From: Microbacterium sp. RU1D
GTDB lineage: Bacteria > Actinomycetota > Actinomycetes > Actinomycetales > Microbacteriaceae
Assembly: GCF_900156435.1 (NCBI RefSeq)
Contig: NZ_FTPQ01000004.1
Coordinates: forward strand, 1 to 59,101
Length of the DNA stretch: 59,101 bases
Reading direction: 5' to 3'
The notes under the pieces are model-generated. The model had not been told where the DNA came from, ran no database searches, and worked only from the letters and a program-made list of their open reading frames with translations. A program made the position numbers and the translations under genes. This document shows, one piece after another, positions 1 through 9,229 of the stretch. Positions within the stretch are counted from its first letter, which is position 1. Each line of letters starts with the position of its first letter.

Positions 1-95
1 AACAACCCCTTCAACCGATGGTGGATCGTCTCGGCCCTGTTCGTCGTCGCGGTCGCGGTAGCGATCGTTCTCGTCCTCGTCCTGGGACGTGGGGG
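1..95. repeat. Terminal redundancy marking the circle junction (copy 1)
   Basis: These 95 bases are identical to the last 95 bases of the window (59007-59101). One reading frame continues from the right end into the left end without a break. This is what an assembler leaves on a closed circle, so the real molecule should be 59,006 bp and one copy is redundant. Confidence 0.95.
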
Positions 96-708
96 GCAGA
101 ACGACGCCGCGCAGCCCGGCGCCGAGCCGTCTGACACGTCGGGCGCCTCTCAGCCGAGCACGACGAGCGCGCCCCCCACCAGCGGCGGCGCGTGCGACGT
201 GAACACCGCCGATCAGGACATTCCCACCGCGGGCCCCCCGGCCGAATGGGAATCGGAGCGGTACTTCTTCTACCCCACAAGCACCGAATACGGGCCCGTC
301 GTCTCAGACGGGCCCTGGGGCTGCTTCGCACCCTCGCCGACCGGCGCGCTCTTCGCCGCCGCAAATGCTGTGGCCGGGATCGCTCGAGAGAACTTCGGAG
401 AAGTCGTGACGGCGAACGCCGTCGACAACGGCGGCGGCGAGCAGTACATCGCCAACACGCGCGGGCAGACCCGCGACCAGATTGCTGGCCGGGTGGCGCA
501 GATCCGCGGCTTCACCTTCACCGCCGTGCAGCCCGAAAGGGTCACGGTCCAACTCATCCTCGGTCAGAACGACACCGAAGCGTCGTTCACCGTCAGCATG
601 GCGTGGGATGAGCAACAGACGACGTGGTTGGTCGACTACGCCGCCTCGAGCTTCACCCCGACCGAGTACACCGGGGCGCGTTACACCCCGTGGTCGGCCA
701 ATGAATAA
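1..708 (+). CDS. Conjugation-associated bitopic membrane protein, 3' part (gene crosses the junction)
   Basis: With the 24 in-frame bases that precede the junction copy (ATG at 58983) the whole protein has 243 residues. It has a short cytoplasmic head, one membrane span at about residues 16-36, a Ser/Thr/Pro-rich linker to about 70, and an exported domain of about 170 residues with two cysteines (about 73 and 116) that could pair. The GPxGCFAPSPTGALFAA stretch resembles a family common in actinobacterial conjugative elements (DUF8175-like, from memory). Position just before the VirB6-like gene and bitopic topology suggest a VirB8/TcpC-like scaffold; that role is inferred. The stop overlaps the next start by eight bases, so translation is coupled. 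Confidence 0.8.
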   Translation, partial: NNPFNRWWIVSALFVVAVAVAIVLVLVLGRGGQNDAAQPGAEPSDTSGASQPSTTSAPPTSGGACDVNTADQDIPTAGPPAEWESERYFFYPTSTEYGPVVSDGPWGCFAPSPTGALFAAANAVAGIARENFGEVVTANAVDNGGGEQYIANTRGQTRDQIAGRVAQIRGFTFTAVQPERVTVQLILGQNDTEASFTVSMAWDEQQTTWLVDYAASSFTPTEYTGARYTPWSANE

Positions 709-2074
709 CGGAGGCTTGGAAGACTGCGGGCCGCTGGATATTGGCTGTGGCATCGGCAACGTCGTCAAGGGCGGTATTGAGGAGTTCGTCCGCTCTCTCG
801 CGGACGGCGCCGTGCAGTTCCTGGGGTGGCTGACGAGCTTCTGGATCAACATCCCCTCCCCGGATGTGCAGTCCGACGCAATCGGACAGATCACCAGTGG
901 CCTGCACTTCTACACGATCGTCCTCGCGATCGTCGGCCTACTCGTGACCCTCATCCGCATGATCTTCTCGAACTCGTTCCGAGACGGCATTCCCGCGGTG
1001 AAGATGATCGTGAACCTCATCGTGGTGACCGGCGTGTACGCCGCTGCCACCACGGCGCTGATCCTTGCCGGGGACTCTTTTGCCCCCTGGATCATCGAGC
1101 GGGCCACCGGTACCCAGGATCTCGACCTCACGCAGCTGCTCACGACACAGGCGATCATGACGGCCGGCGTCGGCCCTGGTGTCCTCCTGGGCATTGTGGC
1201 TCTGCTGGGCAGTTTGATGAACGTCATCCTGATGATCCTGCGCGGCGTGCTCGTCACGTTGGTGTTCGCGTTCCTGCCTGCTCTGGCCGCGGCATCCGCC
1301 ACGGAGGCGGGAAACCAGGCTTTCAAGAAGACTCAGGGGTATCTTCTGGCGCTGATTCTGTTCAAGCCGGTTGCCGCTGTGATCTACGCTCTCGGGCTGC
1401 TCCTGATTCGCACGCCGCCGTCGTTCACGACGACGGATGAATTGGGCGCGTCGCTCTATCACGTGTCGGTGGGCGTGATGACGCTGCTGATCGCGGGGCT
1501 GGCGCTGCCAGCCATCATCAAGTTCATCGCCCCGGTGGCCGCTGGCGGTGTCTCGTCGGCGTTCTCGGGTGCCGGACTCGCCGCGGGCGGTGTGGCCGCG
1601 GGCGCCGCGGTCGTCTCTCTGGGCGCTGGCGCCGCCGCGGGTGGCGCTCTTGCGGCGAAGGGTGCCGCAACGACGGCATCGACCGCGGGTAACGCCGCGG
1701 CCGCTACCGGGCAGGGAGCGAGAGCCGTCGCCAGCACCGCCGCCAATAACAGCGGCGGGGGTGGGGGCGGCGCAGCTGTCGCCACGGCACCGCGCACGGG
1801 CGGCGGCGAGACCGCTGCGCCCTCGAGCAGCGGCGGCGGCTCTCCGAGCACGCAGAACGGCCGCGGCGCCTCTGCTGCGCCTTCGAGCTCAGGGGGCGCG
1901 GGCGGCGGTGCGCAAACTTCTGCCGCGCCGACGCGCGGCGCCGCGGCGGGCGGCGCACAGTCCGCGGCACCCACCACGCGCCGCCGAGACAACACGGGAC
2001 GTGTTGCCGATCTGACCGCGGGCGGGGCCCGCACCATCAACCGCACCGTTGACGACGCCGCGGAGGAGAAGTGA
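701..2074 (+). CDS. VirB6/TrbL-like polytopic conjugal transfer protein
   Basis: A 457-residue membrane protein. Hydrophobic segments lie at about 70-89, 98-123, 157-178, 183-200, 212-236 and 255-277. From about residue 285 the protein becomes a long low-complexity tail of Ala, Gly, Ser and Thr, a usual feature of actinobacterial TrbL/VirB6-like channel subunits. I chose the ATG that overlaps the previous stop (ATGAATAA), because the longer frame runs through the upstream gene. In type IV secretion such proteins line the inner-membrane channel. The start of the next gene overlaps this stop by one base. Confidence 0.8.
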   Translation: MNNGGLEDCGPLDIGCGIGNVVKGGIEEFVRSLADGAVQFLGWLTSFWINIPSPDVQSDAIGQITSGLHFYTIVLAIVGLLVTLIRMIFSNSFRDGIPAVKMIVNLIVVTGVYAAATTALILAGDSFAPWIIERATGTQDLDLTQLLTTQAIMTAGVGPGVLLGIVALLGSLMNVILMILRGVLVTLVFAFLPALAAASATEAGNQAFKKTQGYLLALILFKPVAAVIYALGLLLIRTPPSFTTTDELGASLYHVSVGVMTLLIAGLALPAIIKFIAPVAAGGVSSAFSGAGLAAGGVAAGAAVVSLGAGAAAGGALAAKGAATTASTAGNAAAATGQGARAVASTAANNSGGGGGGAAVATAPRTGGGETAAPSSSGGGSPSTQNGRGASAAPSSSGGAGGGAQTSAAPTRGAAAGGAQSAAPTTRRRDNTGRVADLTAGGARTINRTVDDAAEEK

Positions 2075-3576
2075 TGTCTGAGAACGCCAGCGTGACCTAC
2101 GGAAACATCGTCAAGCCCGGGCGCCTGGGCATCTTGGGCCTGCCGATGGGGGTCTCGCTCGCGCTAATCCCCGTCGTGATCCTCATGGTGCTGCTCCTGG
2201 TGACCGGAAACATTCTGGGTGCGCTGCTCGTCGTCGCTGTCGGCGCGACCGCTGCGGGCCTCATGCTGTGGCGCGGACGCGCTGACGGCCGAAACATCTA
2301 CGAAAGGGGCGTGCTCATGTTCGCGCACCGCCGCAAAGTGAAGAAGGGCAACAACCTCTACCTCGCCGGCCCTGCGGGTCGCGTCCCGGACGGCAAGATG
2401 CGCGTCCCGGGCCTGCTCGCTGCGAGCGAGCTCTCCGAGCACACCGACGCATACGGCAACCCTTTCGGCCTGATCCGCGTGCGCGCAACGAAGCACTACA
2501 CCGTGGTGCTCGAGGCGTTCCCGGACGGTGACCAGCTGGTCGATCAGAAAGTCATCGATTCTCAGGTCGGGCACTGGGGTGCATGGATGGCACAGCTGGG
2601 CGTGGACGGCGGCATCGTCGGCGCCAGCGTCACAGTCGAAACGGCGCCTGACTCAGGCCTGCGCCTCGAGCGGATGACGCGCGGGAACCTCAGCGACAAC
2701 GCCTCGGCATTCTCCGCCGCCGTCATCGACGAATTGCCCGAGCACTACAACTCGGGCTCACCCTCCGTGACCACGCGCATCGCGGTGACCTTCTCCGGGA
2801 AGGGACTCGACAAGGACGCCAGCGACCGCGGCATCTCGGTCATGGTCGAAGAGATCGCCAACCGGCTGCCGAGCCTGATCGGCAATCTGTACTCGACGGG
2901 CGCAGGAACGTCTGTGCGCGCGTGTACCGCGCAGGACATCATCGACTTCACCCGCACCAGCTACGACCCCACCGTGGCATCCCTCATCGAGGAAGCGCGC
3001 GCGGAGGGCGGGACGGGCCTGTCCTGGCCCGATGCGGGTCCGGTCTTCCACAACGACCAGCTGGACCGGTACTTCCACGATCGGGCCGTGTCGAAGACGT
3101 GGGAGATGTTCGAGGGCCCGCGCGGGCAGTTCTACTCGACCGCTCTGCGACGCATCATGGAACCGACCCCGAACGTCCTCCGTAAGCGCGTGACGATCCT
3201 CTACCGGCCGATCCCGTCGTCCGAGAGCGCGTCGCTGGTGGAGAGCGACATCAACAACGCCGCGTTCGCGGGCTCGCAGAAGCAGCGCATCAGCGCCCGC
3301 CAGGAGCAGCGTCTCGCCTACGCGAAGAAGGCCGCACAGGAAGAGGCACAGGGCGCCGGCCTGGTGCGTTTCGGCATGATCATCACGGCGACCACGGCGA
3401 CGTCGGATGACTTCCCGCGCCTGGACAAGATCATTCCGTCGATGGCCAACGCGGCGCGTCTGCGCATCCGCCCCGCGCTCGGCAATCAAGCGGTCGCCTT
3501 CCAGGCGGGGCTCCCGTTGGGGGTCGTTCTCGCCGAACACTCGCTGCTCGACGACAAGATGCGGGCGTGGCTGTGA
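2074..3576 (+). CDS. SCO6880-family type IV secretion protein (PrgI-like)
   Basis: A 500-residue protein of the SCO6880 family, found next to VirB4 in actinobacterial conjugative elements. Two hydrophobic spans fill residues 20-65, like a VirB3/PrgI membrane module, followed by about 430 residues of soluble cytoplasmic domain that resembles the N-terminal part of VirB4 proteins. A GGAGGAG ribosome site sits just before the ATG, which overlaps the previous stop in a TGATG arrangement. A GTG three bases upstream is too close to the ribosome site to be preferred. The protein probably docks the next gene's ATPase at the membrane; this is inferred from family and order. Confidence 0.85.
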   Translation: MSENASVTYGNIVKPGRLGILGLPMGVSLALIPVVILMVLLLVTGNILGALLVVAVGATAAGLMLWRGRADGRNIYERGVLMFAHRRKVKKGNNLYLAGPAGRVPDGKMRVPGLLAASELSEHTDAYGNPFGLIRVRATKHYTVVLEAFPDGDQLVDQKVIDSQVGHWGAWMAQLGVDGGIVGASVTVETAPDSGLRLERMTRGNLSDNASAFSAAVIDELPEHYNSGSPSVTTRIAVTFSGKGLDKDASDRGISVMVEEIANRLPSLIGNLYSTGAGTSVRACTAQDIIDFTRTSYDPTVASLIEEARAEGGTGLSWPDAGPVFHNDQLDRYFHDRAVSKTWEMFEGPRGQFYSTALRRIMEPTPNVLRKRVTILYRPIPSSESASLVESDINNAAFAGSQKQRISARQEQRLAYAKKAAQEEAQGAGLVRFGMIITATTATSDDFPRLDKIIPSMANAARLRIRPALGNQAVAFQAGLPLGVVLAEHSLLDDKMRAWL

Positions 3577-5258
3577 TGGCCCGCCGCGACAACCGGCGTC
3601 CCTACTCGGACGACGATCTTTCCCTCACGCTGTCTCCGAAGAAGGCCCGCCAGACGCGGCGGGATGCCAAGCGCCTGTCCACGGCACAGCCGAAATCCTC
3701 GGGCGCCCTGGACCGGCTGCAGGAGTTCTTCAACAGCGCAGCGGCAGGCCGCGCAGACGCGGCGATCCGTCCCGGACGCCGCGGATGGGCCGGACGCGGC
3801 ACCGGCCGCGTCAACTACATCGAAACACCCGTGGAGTACCAGGGCACGACGGTGCAAGTGTGCGGCCTCTGGCCCTTCATCGCCGGTTCCGGAAGCCCCG
3901 TGGTCGGCGCCCCGCTGGGGCGGCACTTGACCACCGGCTCCGTCGTGTGCGCGGACCCGATCAGCTGGTTCCTGGCGAACCTGATCGGCAACCCCAGCGC
4001 CTTCGTCATCGGACGCCCGGGCCTGGGTAAGTCCAGCCTCGTTCGTCACATCCTCGCGATCCTCGAGGGGTGGGGCATCGTCCCCATGGTCCTCTCGGAC
4101 ACCAAACCCGACTACGCCGACCTCATGGCCGCAATGGACGGGCAGGTCATCCGCCTCGGCCGCGGTGTCGGCGCGCTCAACGTGCTCGACCTCGGCCCAC
4201 TCATGGGCCAGCTCGAGCAGATTCCCGACGAGGAGCACCGCCGACAAGCGCTCGAAGAGATGCGCGGGCGCCGGCTGACGCAGGTCATCGGCCTGGTGGC
4301 CCTGGTGAACAACCGGCCCCTGGAGTCCTTCGAACGCTCGATTCTCTCGGAAGCGCTGCGCATCCTTGACGAGCGATCCGAGCGCACTCCGGTCATCGGC
4401 GACGTCACCAACCTGGTGCGCAACCGCGAACCCCGCCTCGCCGCCCTCGCCATCGACCGCGACGACGTGAACCGGTATCACGAGCGCGTGCAGAGCCTCG
4501 TCGACGGGCTCACCGCCCTCGGTCCGAACGGTCCCTTCGGCGACATGTTCGCGCGTGAGACAACCGAGCACATCGAGGTTGGACGGCCGATGGTCTTCGA
4601 CGTGTCGACCATTGACGAGGCCGATCACCAGATGCACGCGGCCGTTCAGACCGTGTGCTGGAACTACGGCTCCGCGGTGGTGTCGGCTGACAAGCACCTG
4701 GCGGAGGCGGGCCTGAAAGAGCAGCGCCACTACTTCCTCGTCATGGACGAGTTGTGGCGGATGCTGCGCGCCTCCGACGTCATGGTCTACTTCCTCGACT
4801 CGCTCACGCGCCTGAACCGTCAGCGCGGCATCGGACAGGTGATGATCACCCACACGATGAACGACCTCGAGCTGAGCTCCGAGCACCTCAGCAAGATCGC
4901 ATCCGGCTTCGTCGAACGATCCGGCATGGTCTTCCTCGGCGGCCTCGCAGACGCCGAGATGGGCAATCTGAAGAAGGTCTTCGCCATGTCTCAGACGGAG
5001 ACCACGATGATCTCGGACTGGTCCGCAGAAAGCGCGGTGAACCCCGAAACCGGCCGCTCCGCGGCCCCTCCCGGGCGCGGCAACTTCCTGCTGAAGCTCG
5101 GCAAGAAGCCCGGTATCCCCTTCACCGTGGTGCTGACCCCGACCGAGCTCGAGGTGAACAACACCAACCGCGCCTGGCAACAGGCACAGGCGCGCGCCGA
5201 GGGCACCGCGGCTATGGGCCTCGATCCCGTCGACGAGTACGACGCGGTGGACGCATGA
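3576..5258 (+). CDS. VirB4-type conjugation ATPase
   Basis: A 560-residue ATPase that powers assembly of the type IV channel. Walker A is GRPGLGKS at residues 146-153, and a Walker B-type stretch (FLVMDELW) lies near 388-393. It is shorter than Gram-negative VirB4 because the N-terminal half is supplied by the preceding SCO6880-like protein. Start and previous stop share a TGATG junction, and the stop overlaps the next ATG (ATGA). The first 80 residues are basic and have no membrane span. The long open frame on the opposite strand is a GC-rich shadow. Confidence 0.93.
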   Translation: MARRDNRRPYSDDDLSLTLSPKKARQTRRDAKRLSTAQPKSSGALDRLQEFFNSAAAGRADAAIRPGRRGWAGRGTGRVNYIETPVEYQGTTVQVCGLWPFIAGSGSPVVGAPLGRHLTTGSVVCADPISWFLANLIGNPSAFVIGRPGLGKSSLVRHILAILEGWGIVPMVLSDTKPDYADLMAAMDGQVIRLGRGVGALNVLDLGPLMGQLEQIPDEEHRRQALEEMRGRRLTQVIGLVALVNNRPLESFERSILSEALRILDERSERTPVIGDVTNLVRNREPRLAALAIDRDDVNRYHERVQSLVDGLTALGPNGPFGDMFARETTEHIEVGRPMVFDVSTIDEADHQMHAAVQTVCWNYGSAVVSADKHLAEAGLKEQRHYFLVMDELWRMLRASDVMVYFLDSLTRLNRQRGIGQVMITHTMNDLELSSEHLSKIASGFVERSGMVFLGGLADAEMGNLKKVFAMSQTETTMISDWSAESAVNPETGRSAAPPGRGNFLLKLGKKPGIPFTVVLTPTELEVNNTNRAWQQAQARAEGTAAMGLDPVDEYDAVDA

Positions 5259-7003
5259 GCAGGCAGGCAAACCGCCGCGCTCAGCCCGCCGGCAACGACC
5301 TCGGCTGGATCATCCTCGGCGGCGTCCTCATGCTCGGACTCGTCGGCCTCGCCGTGGTCTGGGTCGGCGCGCAGCTGAACCCCGCGATTCAGAACTTGCC
5401 CGACCGCGGCATCGGCACAGTGCTGACCGCCATGCTTCGCGGGACGCTTCCTCCCACGGCCCTTCAGATCGGCACGACGATCGTGATGGCCGTGGTCGTG
5501 GTCGGCCTCGCCAGCATCCTCGGCTGGGCGATCTGGAAGCAGTGGAACCAGCGCTCCCGCGTGGACCACAAGGCATCCTCGATGGGGCAGACGCGCGACG
5601 TCGCCGACCTTCTCGAACCGGCGGCACGCGCCGATAGCGCCCGACTCGGCGCCGAGAAAGCCGGCCCCGGCGTCACCTTGGCCAGCCACATTCCCAGCGG
5701 CAAGCGTCTCTATGCGTCGTGGGAGTGGGTGCAGCTGTGGATCATGGGACCCCGCGCCGGTAAAACGTCGTGCGTCTGTGTCCCGCAGATTCTCGAGACC
5801 CGGGGCCCGGTCCTGGCCACCTCCAACAAGCGCGACATCGTGGATCTCTCCCGCGGCCCCCGCTCGGAGAACGGTGTCGTCTGGGTGCACGACGTGCAGC
5901 ACATCATCGGGGAGGAACCCACCTGGTGGTGGGACCCGCTGTCGTTCGTGCACGACATGGAGACCGCGGAAAAAATGGCGGACGTGTTCATCACGTCCGC
6001 CACCGCGGCCGGGTCAAAGCAAGACGCCTACTTCGAGTCGGCGGGACGCGAGACGCTATCCCGCCTCATGCTCGCCGCGGCCCTCGGGGGCCTGTCGGTG
6101 CGCAACGTGTTCGCCTGGGCCAACGACCCGGACTCTCGTCCGGGAGCCCCTGACGACCCCGCACAAATTCTCTCCGAGAACGGTCAGACAGAGCAGGGCC
6201 GTGCGCTTCGGCAGACGCAGAACCTCACGGAGAAGCAGCGCGACGGCGTGTACGGCACGCTGCGCCCCTGGATCAGCGTGCTGGGCAACACCAAAGTGCT
6301 GCCCTGGATCACCGACGAGACGCGATCGCGGCCGCACTTTGATCCCGATGCGTTCGTACGCTCCACGGACACCATCTACCTGATCTCCAAGGAGGGTGGC
6401 GGCTCCGCTCGAGCGATCACCGGCGCCCTCACCATGGCGATTCTCATGGCCGCGGAGCGGTACGGCTCCACGCAAGCCGGGGGCCGGCTACCGACCCCGC
6501 TGATGGCCGTGCTCGACGAAGCCGCGAACGTGTGCCGTTGGCGCGAGCTCCCCGATGTCTACTCGCACTACGGCTCACGCGGCATCATCATGTCGGCGTT
6601 CTTCCAGTCCTGGGCGCAGGGAGTTGAAGCGTTCGGGGAGACCGGGATGAGCAAGCTCTGGTCCGCGGCCAACATCCGTGTCGCGGGCGCCGGCCTCGCC
6701 GAAGACAAGCTCCTGCCGTTCCTTGCCAGCCTTATCGGTGACCACGACGTCGTGAAGCGGTCCTCGTCGTCGCAGTCGAAGGGACGGAGCGTGACGACGA
6801 GCCTGCAGCGAGAGCGCATTCTCGACACCGCCGATCTCACGGCGATGCCGCGCGGCCGCGCGGTACTCCTGGCATCCGGGGCCCCGGCGACGCTGATTAA
6901 GCTGAACCACTTTTCCAAGCGGCCCTACGCCCAGGCCGTCAACGACAGCCGCGAGTACTACGAAGCTCGCGCCGTCGCCTCCTCGAGCAAGGACGTGGCC
7001 TGA
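5255..7003 (+). CDS. VirD4/TraG-type coupling ATPase
   Basis: A 582-residue coupling protein that links the relaxase-DNA complex to the channel. Two N-terminal membrane spans lie at about 17-40 and 70-95. Walker A is GPRAGKTS starting at about residue 165, and Walker B is AVLDEAAN near 418. These and the TraM-binding-like C-terminal half fit the T4CP family. The ATG overlaps the VirB4 stop by four bases. Only one coupling protein is encoded, so it should serve the relaxase at 10-11.7 kb. Confidence 0.93.
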   Translation: MSRQANRRAQPAGNDLGWIILGGVLMLGLVGLAVVWVGAQLNPAIQNLPDRGIGTVLTAMLRGTLPPTALQIGTTIVMAVVVVGLASILGWAIWKQWNQRSRVDHKASSMGQTRDVADLLEPAARADSARLGAEKAGPGVTLASHIPSGKRLYASWEWVQLWIMGPRAGKTSCVCVPQILETRGPVLATSNKRDIVDLSRGPRSENGVVWVHDVQHIIGEEPTWWWDPLSFVHDMETAEKMADVFITSATAAGSKQDAYFESAGRETLSRLMLAAALGGLSVRNVFAWANDPDSRPGAPDDPAQILSENGQTEQGRALRQTQNLTEKQRDGVYGTLRPWISVLGNTKVLPWITDETRSRPHFDPDAFVRSTDTIYLISKEGGGSARAITGALTMAILMAAERYGSTQAGGRLPTPLMAVLDEAANVCRWRELPDVYSHYGSRGIIMSAFFQSWAQGVEAFGETGMSKLWSAANIRVAGAGLAEDKLLPFLASLIGDHDVVKRSSSSQSKGRSVTTSLQRERILDTADLTAMPRGRAVLLASGAPATLIKLNHFSKRPYAQAVNDSREYYEARAVASSSKDVA

Positions 7004-7371
7004 TGGACGCCATCGAACCAGACGACGACGACATCGAAGTCGTCGAGACGACCTACGCGAACGTCGCCGAGTTCGTCGAGCAGTTCCTGTTGCCGACCTA
7101 CCGACGCAACCCCGCGAAGCACCGCTGGGACCCACGGTGGTGGGAGTACCAGGAAGTCGCCATGCGGCTCGAAGCGCTCTGGCGATCGTTCGAGTACCTC
7201 CGCCTCGAAGGGCCGACAGGCATGGCCGTCTTCTTCCGCGACTACCTCGACCCCACGATGCGCGAACTCACGTCCGAGAACGGACCGTTCTGGCGCCTCG
7301 ACAAGCTCGGCAACGAGCGCACGGTCCCGGACGCCTGGCCGTCCGTCTCTCCCCCCGCCGGCATGTTCTAG
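7003..7371 (+). CDS. DUF4913-family protein, last gene of the transfer operon
   Basis: A 122-residue acidic, tryptophan-rich soluble protein. The central part (WDPRWWEYQEVAMRLEALW and a later FFRDYLDP) matches my memory of DUF4913, a family that follows VirD4 genes in actinobacterial conjugative plasmids. Its start overlaps the coupling-protein stop in TGATG. The biochemical role is unknown; position suggests an accessory of the coupling protein. Confidence 0.8.
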   Translation: MDAIEPDDDDIEVVETTYANVAEFVEQFLLPTYRRNPAKHRWDPRWWEYQEVAMRLEALWRSFEYLRLEGPTGMAVFFRDYLDPTMRELTSENGPFWRLDKLGNERTVPDAWPSVSPPAGMF

Positions 7372-7394
7372 AGGTCACTCAGACAAACCTCACT

Positions 7395-8951
7395 TCAGGG
7401 CTCTCGGGTTATCTCCAAGTCTGCCAGCATCAGTGATCGGCGAATGGTCGAGACAAGATCGTGCCCTTCAACATGCAGCTGCCATCCAGTTCGGGGCAAC
7501 GAACCTGTTCGTATGGTGATGCGAATCTGCTCTCCGGCCTCCCAGCGGTCGAGATACTGGGTCGCCCCATAGATGGTCTCGACACGACCGGCTTCGGCAT
7601 GGATTTCGCATCGGGCCTGATCTGCAGAGAAGCCCACGCGCCAGAGCGGGGTGCCGGTCAGACGCACAGTTACATCAAGATCCCACCCAGAAGGTTTCTG
7701 GTCCATCACCTCGATGTCGACTGCTAGCGACGTGTCGACCTCGGGACGCGCAAGAGCGACGCCCAGCATCTCTGCAGCGGTGCCGGGGAACCCTTGAACT
7801 CGAGTGGCTCGACGAGATTGATCTGCGTGGTCCCATTGCTCACCGTAGAGACGGCCAAGGCGCCCCCGGAACGATCGGTCGTCTGGGTAGGACCACTGCG
7901 GCTCAATGAGACCCACAGAGCGCGTCGAGTCTCGTTCGAGCCAGTTGCGAATCATGTGGTTGATGTGGTCGTCTCCGAAGCCGTAGCCAGCGATGACGAG
8001 ATGGTCCGAACGCTCCAGAGCGTCAGCGGCGTGTTGCATCAGCTCGAGTGTCGGCCCTTCGGTGGCCAGTTTTTCTCGGTCGCCTACGACGACCCATGGC
8101 TGCTGGGCAATCTCGCCATGTAAGTCCTTCATGACGGGTACCTGGCGATGAGGGTCTATCTCCATTGCCCAGTCGAGCGAACCATGCACTTTATGTAGCC
8201 GCACAGGCGCATCGGGTGAATAGAAAACCCGCCGAGAAGGCCAATTCTCGATCCCACGATTTACCGCAAGCGACTTCTCGGCCATAGCGGTTTCGATTGT
8301 CAGGTCGTAGTTGAGGGTGATGACGTCCAGGCCTCCGGCCTGTCGCTTCGCCAGATCTGCAAGCGGGTGCAGGTAGGTCACCGGCTTCGACGGTAGGAGG
8401 AGTTTCCCGAGTGTGCGGGTGACCCATGTGTTCGCGTCCCTGTATGAACTGAGCCTTGTCGGCGTGCGCGCGAGATCCGCGATTGCGGCGACTGCGTAGG
8501 CGAGATTGAGGCCGTCGTTCGGCCGGCTCCCCCTTCGCGCGCGGAAGCGGTCATCGCTCGGCGCTGTCACCGCCGATAAAGCATCCGTCAGGCGGCGTGC
8601 ACTGTTCTCATCTACTTGCAGCTGACCCGCTCGTAGAACGGGGTCCCTCCAGCTCTCTACGAAGGGCGCGGCCTCATGGTCTTCTCGCCGCCCAAGTAGA
8701 CGTAGAGCCGAGATCAACGTCTCGATGTTCACAGCATCCAAGGCGTTCCCCCCGTCGCGCGATCGATAGCTGACCATGGCGCCGTAGACAAAGTTCAGCG
8801 CAACGAGCCAATCAGGTCGTCGCCCGGTTGAGGGCGTCTCACTTGTCAGACGCTGCAGCACACCCGCGGCTAGTTCAGACGTGAGAGGGAGACCGGCGTC
8901 GCGCGACGCCCCGGCCCCAAGAAGCACTGACACTCGGCGCATGGCAGACAT
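7395..8951 (-). CDS. SIR2-domain protein, probable NAD-consuming defence effector
   Basis: A protein of about 518 residues with an N-terminal SIR2-like domain: GAGASRDAGLP (nucleotide loop), TLNYD near residue 210, and HKVHGSLDW near 255, where the histidine is the catalytic base, then an AGYGFGDDHIN helix. About 200 C-terminal residues are beta-rich and unassigned. SIR2-like domains in bacterial immunity proteins cleave NAD+. I chose the ATG nine residues before the loop because the family starts close to it; a start at 9017 is open but neither has a good ribosome site. The gene faces the transfer operon, stands alone, and looks less GC-biased than its neighbours, which fits separate acquisition. 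Confidence 0.8.
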   Translation of the reverse strand: MSAMRRVSVLLGAGASRDAGLPLTSELAAGVLQRLTSETPSTGRRPDWLVALNFVYGAMVSYRSRDGGNALDAVNIETLISALRLLGRREDHEAAPFVESWRDPVLRAGQLQVDENSARRLTDALSAVTAPSDDRFRARRGSRPNDGLNLAYAVAAIADLARTPTRLSSYRDANTWVTRTLGKLLLPSKPVTYLHPLADLAKRQAGGLDVITLNYDLTIETAMAEKSLAVNRGIENWPSRRVFYSPDAPVRLHKVHGSLDWAMEIDPHRQVPVMKDLHGEIAQQPWVVVGDREKLATEGPTLELMQHAADALERSDHLVIAGYGFGDDHINHMIRNWLERDSTRSVGLIEPQWSYPDDRSFRGRLGRLYGEQWDHADQSRRATRVQGFPGTAAEMLGVALARPEVDTSLAVDIEVMDQKPSGWDLDVTVRLTGTPLWRVGFSADQARCEIHAEAGRVETIYGATQYLDRWEAGEQIRITIRTGSLPRTGWQLHVEGHDLVSTIRRSLMLADLEITREP

Positions 8952-9118
8952 ATAGGAAGTATCGCCAATCGCCGGTGGAAGACGAGCGAATCGCAACCGC
9001 AGAGTGAGGACCGGCATTCTTGTGCTCGACAGCTCGCAGCCTTTGAGCGCGCTGCCTTTCTAGCCCTTCCCGCACCGCCCCGCTGCGGTCGGATGGTTGC
9101 CGGTTTTGCGCACGTAAG

Positions 9119-9182
9119 AAACCCCCGTCCAGGGAGAGCGAAGCTCATCGCGTAGCGACGCTCAGCACCCTGGACGGGGTTT
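9119..9182. terminator. Three-way-junction hairpin H1 (likely bidirectional terminator)
   Basis: Outer arms of about 15 bases (9119-9134 with 9168-9182, CGTCCAGGG against CCCTGGACG) enclose two small hairpins, GAGC-GAA-GCTC and TCGC-GTA-GCGA. T runs flank the stem on both strands. It lies after the leftward mobilisation operon and before the SIR2 gene. Two relatives are at 12769 and 47834. Confidence 0.75.
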
Positions 9183-9229
9183 CGTCGTGTGTGACGATCA
9201 CACGATCCAATGGAAGCATTCTTCCCGCC

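Noticed and set aside
1..95. A biological terminal repeat of a linear element
   Set aside because: A gene runs across the join with its own start and ribosome site, and the repeat is direct, which fits a circle cut by the assembler.
3486..5270. Long open frame of 594 codons on the minus strand across the VirB4 gene
   Set aside because: It is the antisense of a well-supported ATPase gene. Its product is His/Arg/Val-rich without a family feature, and long shadows are expected at this GC.
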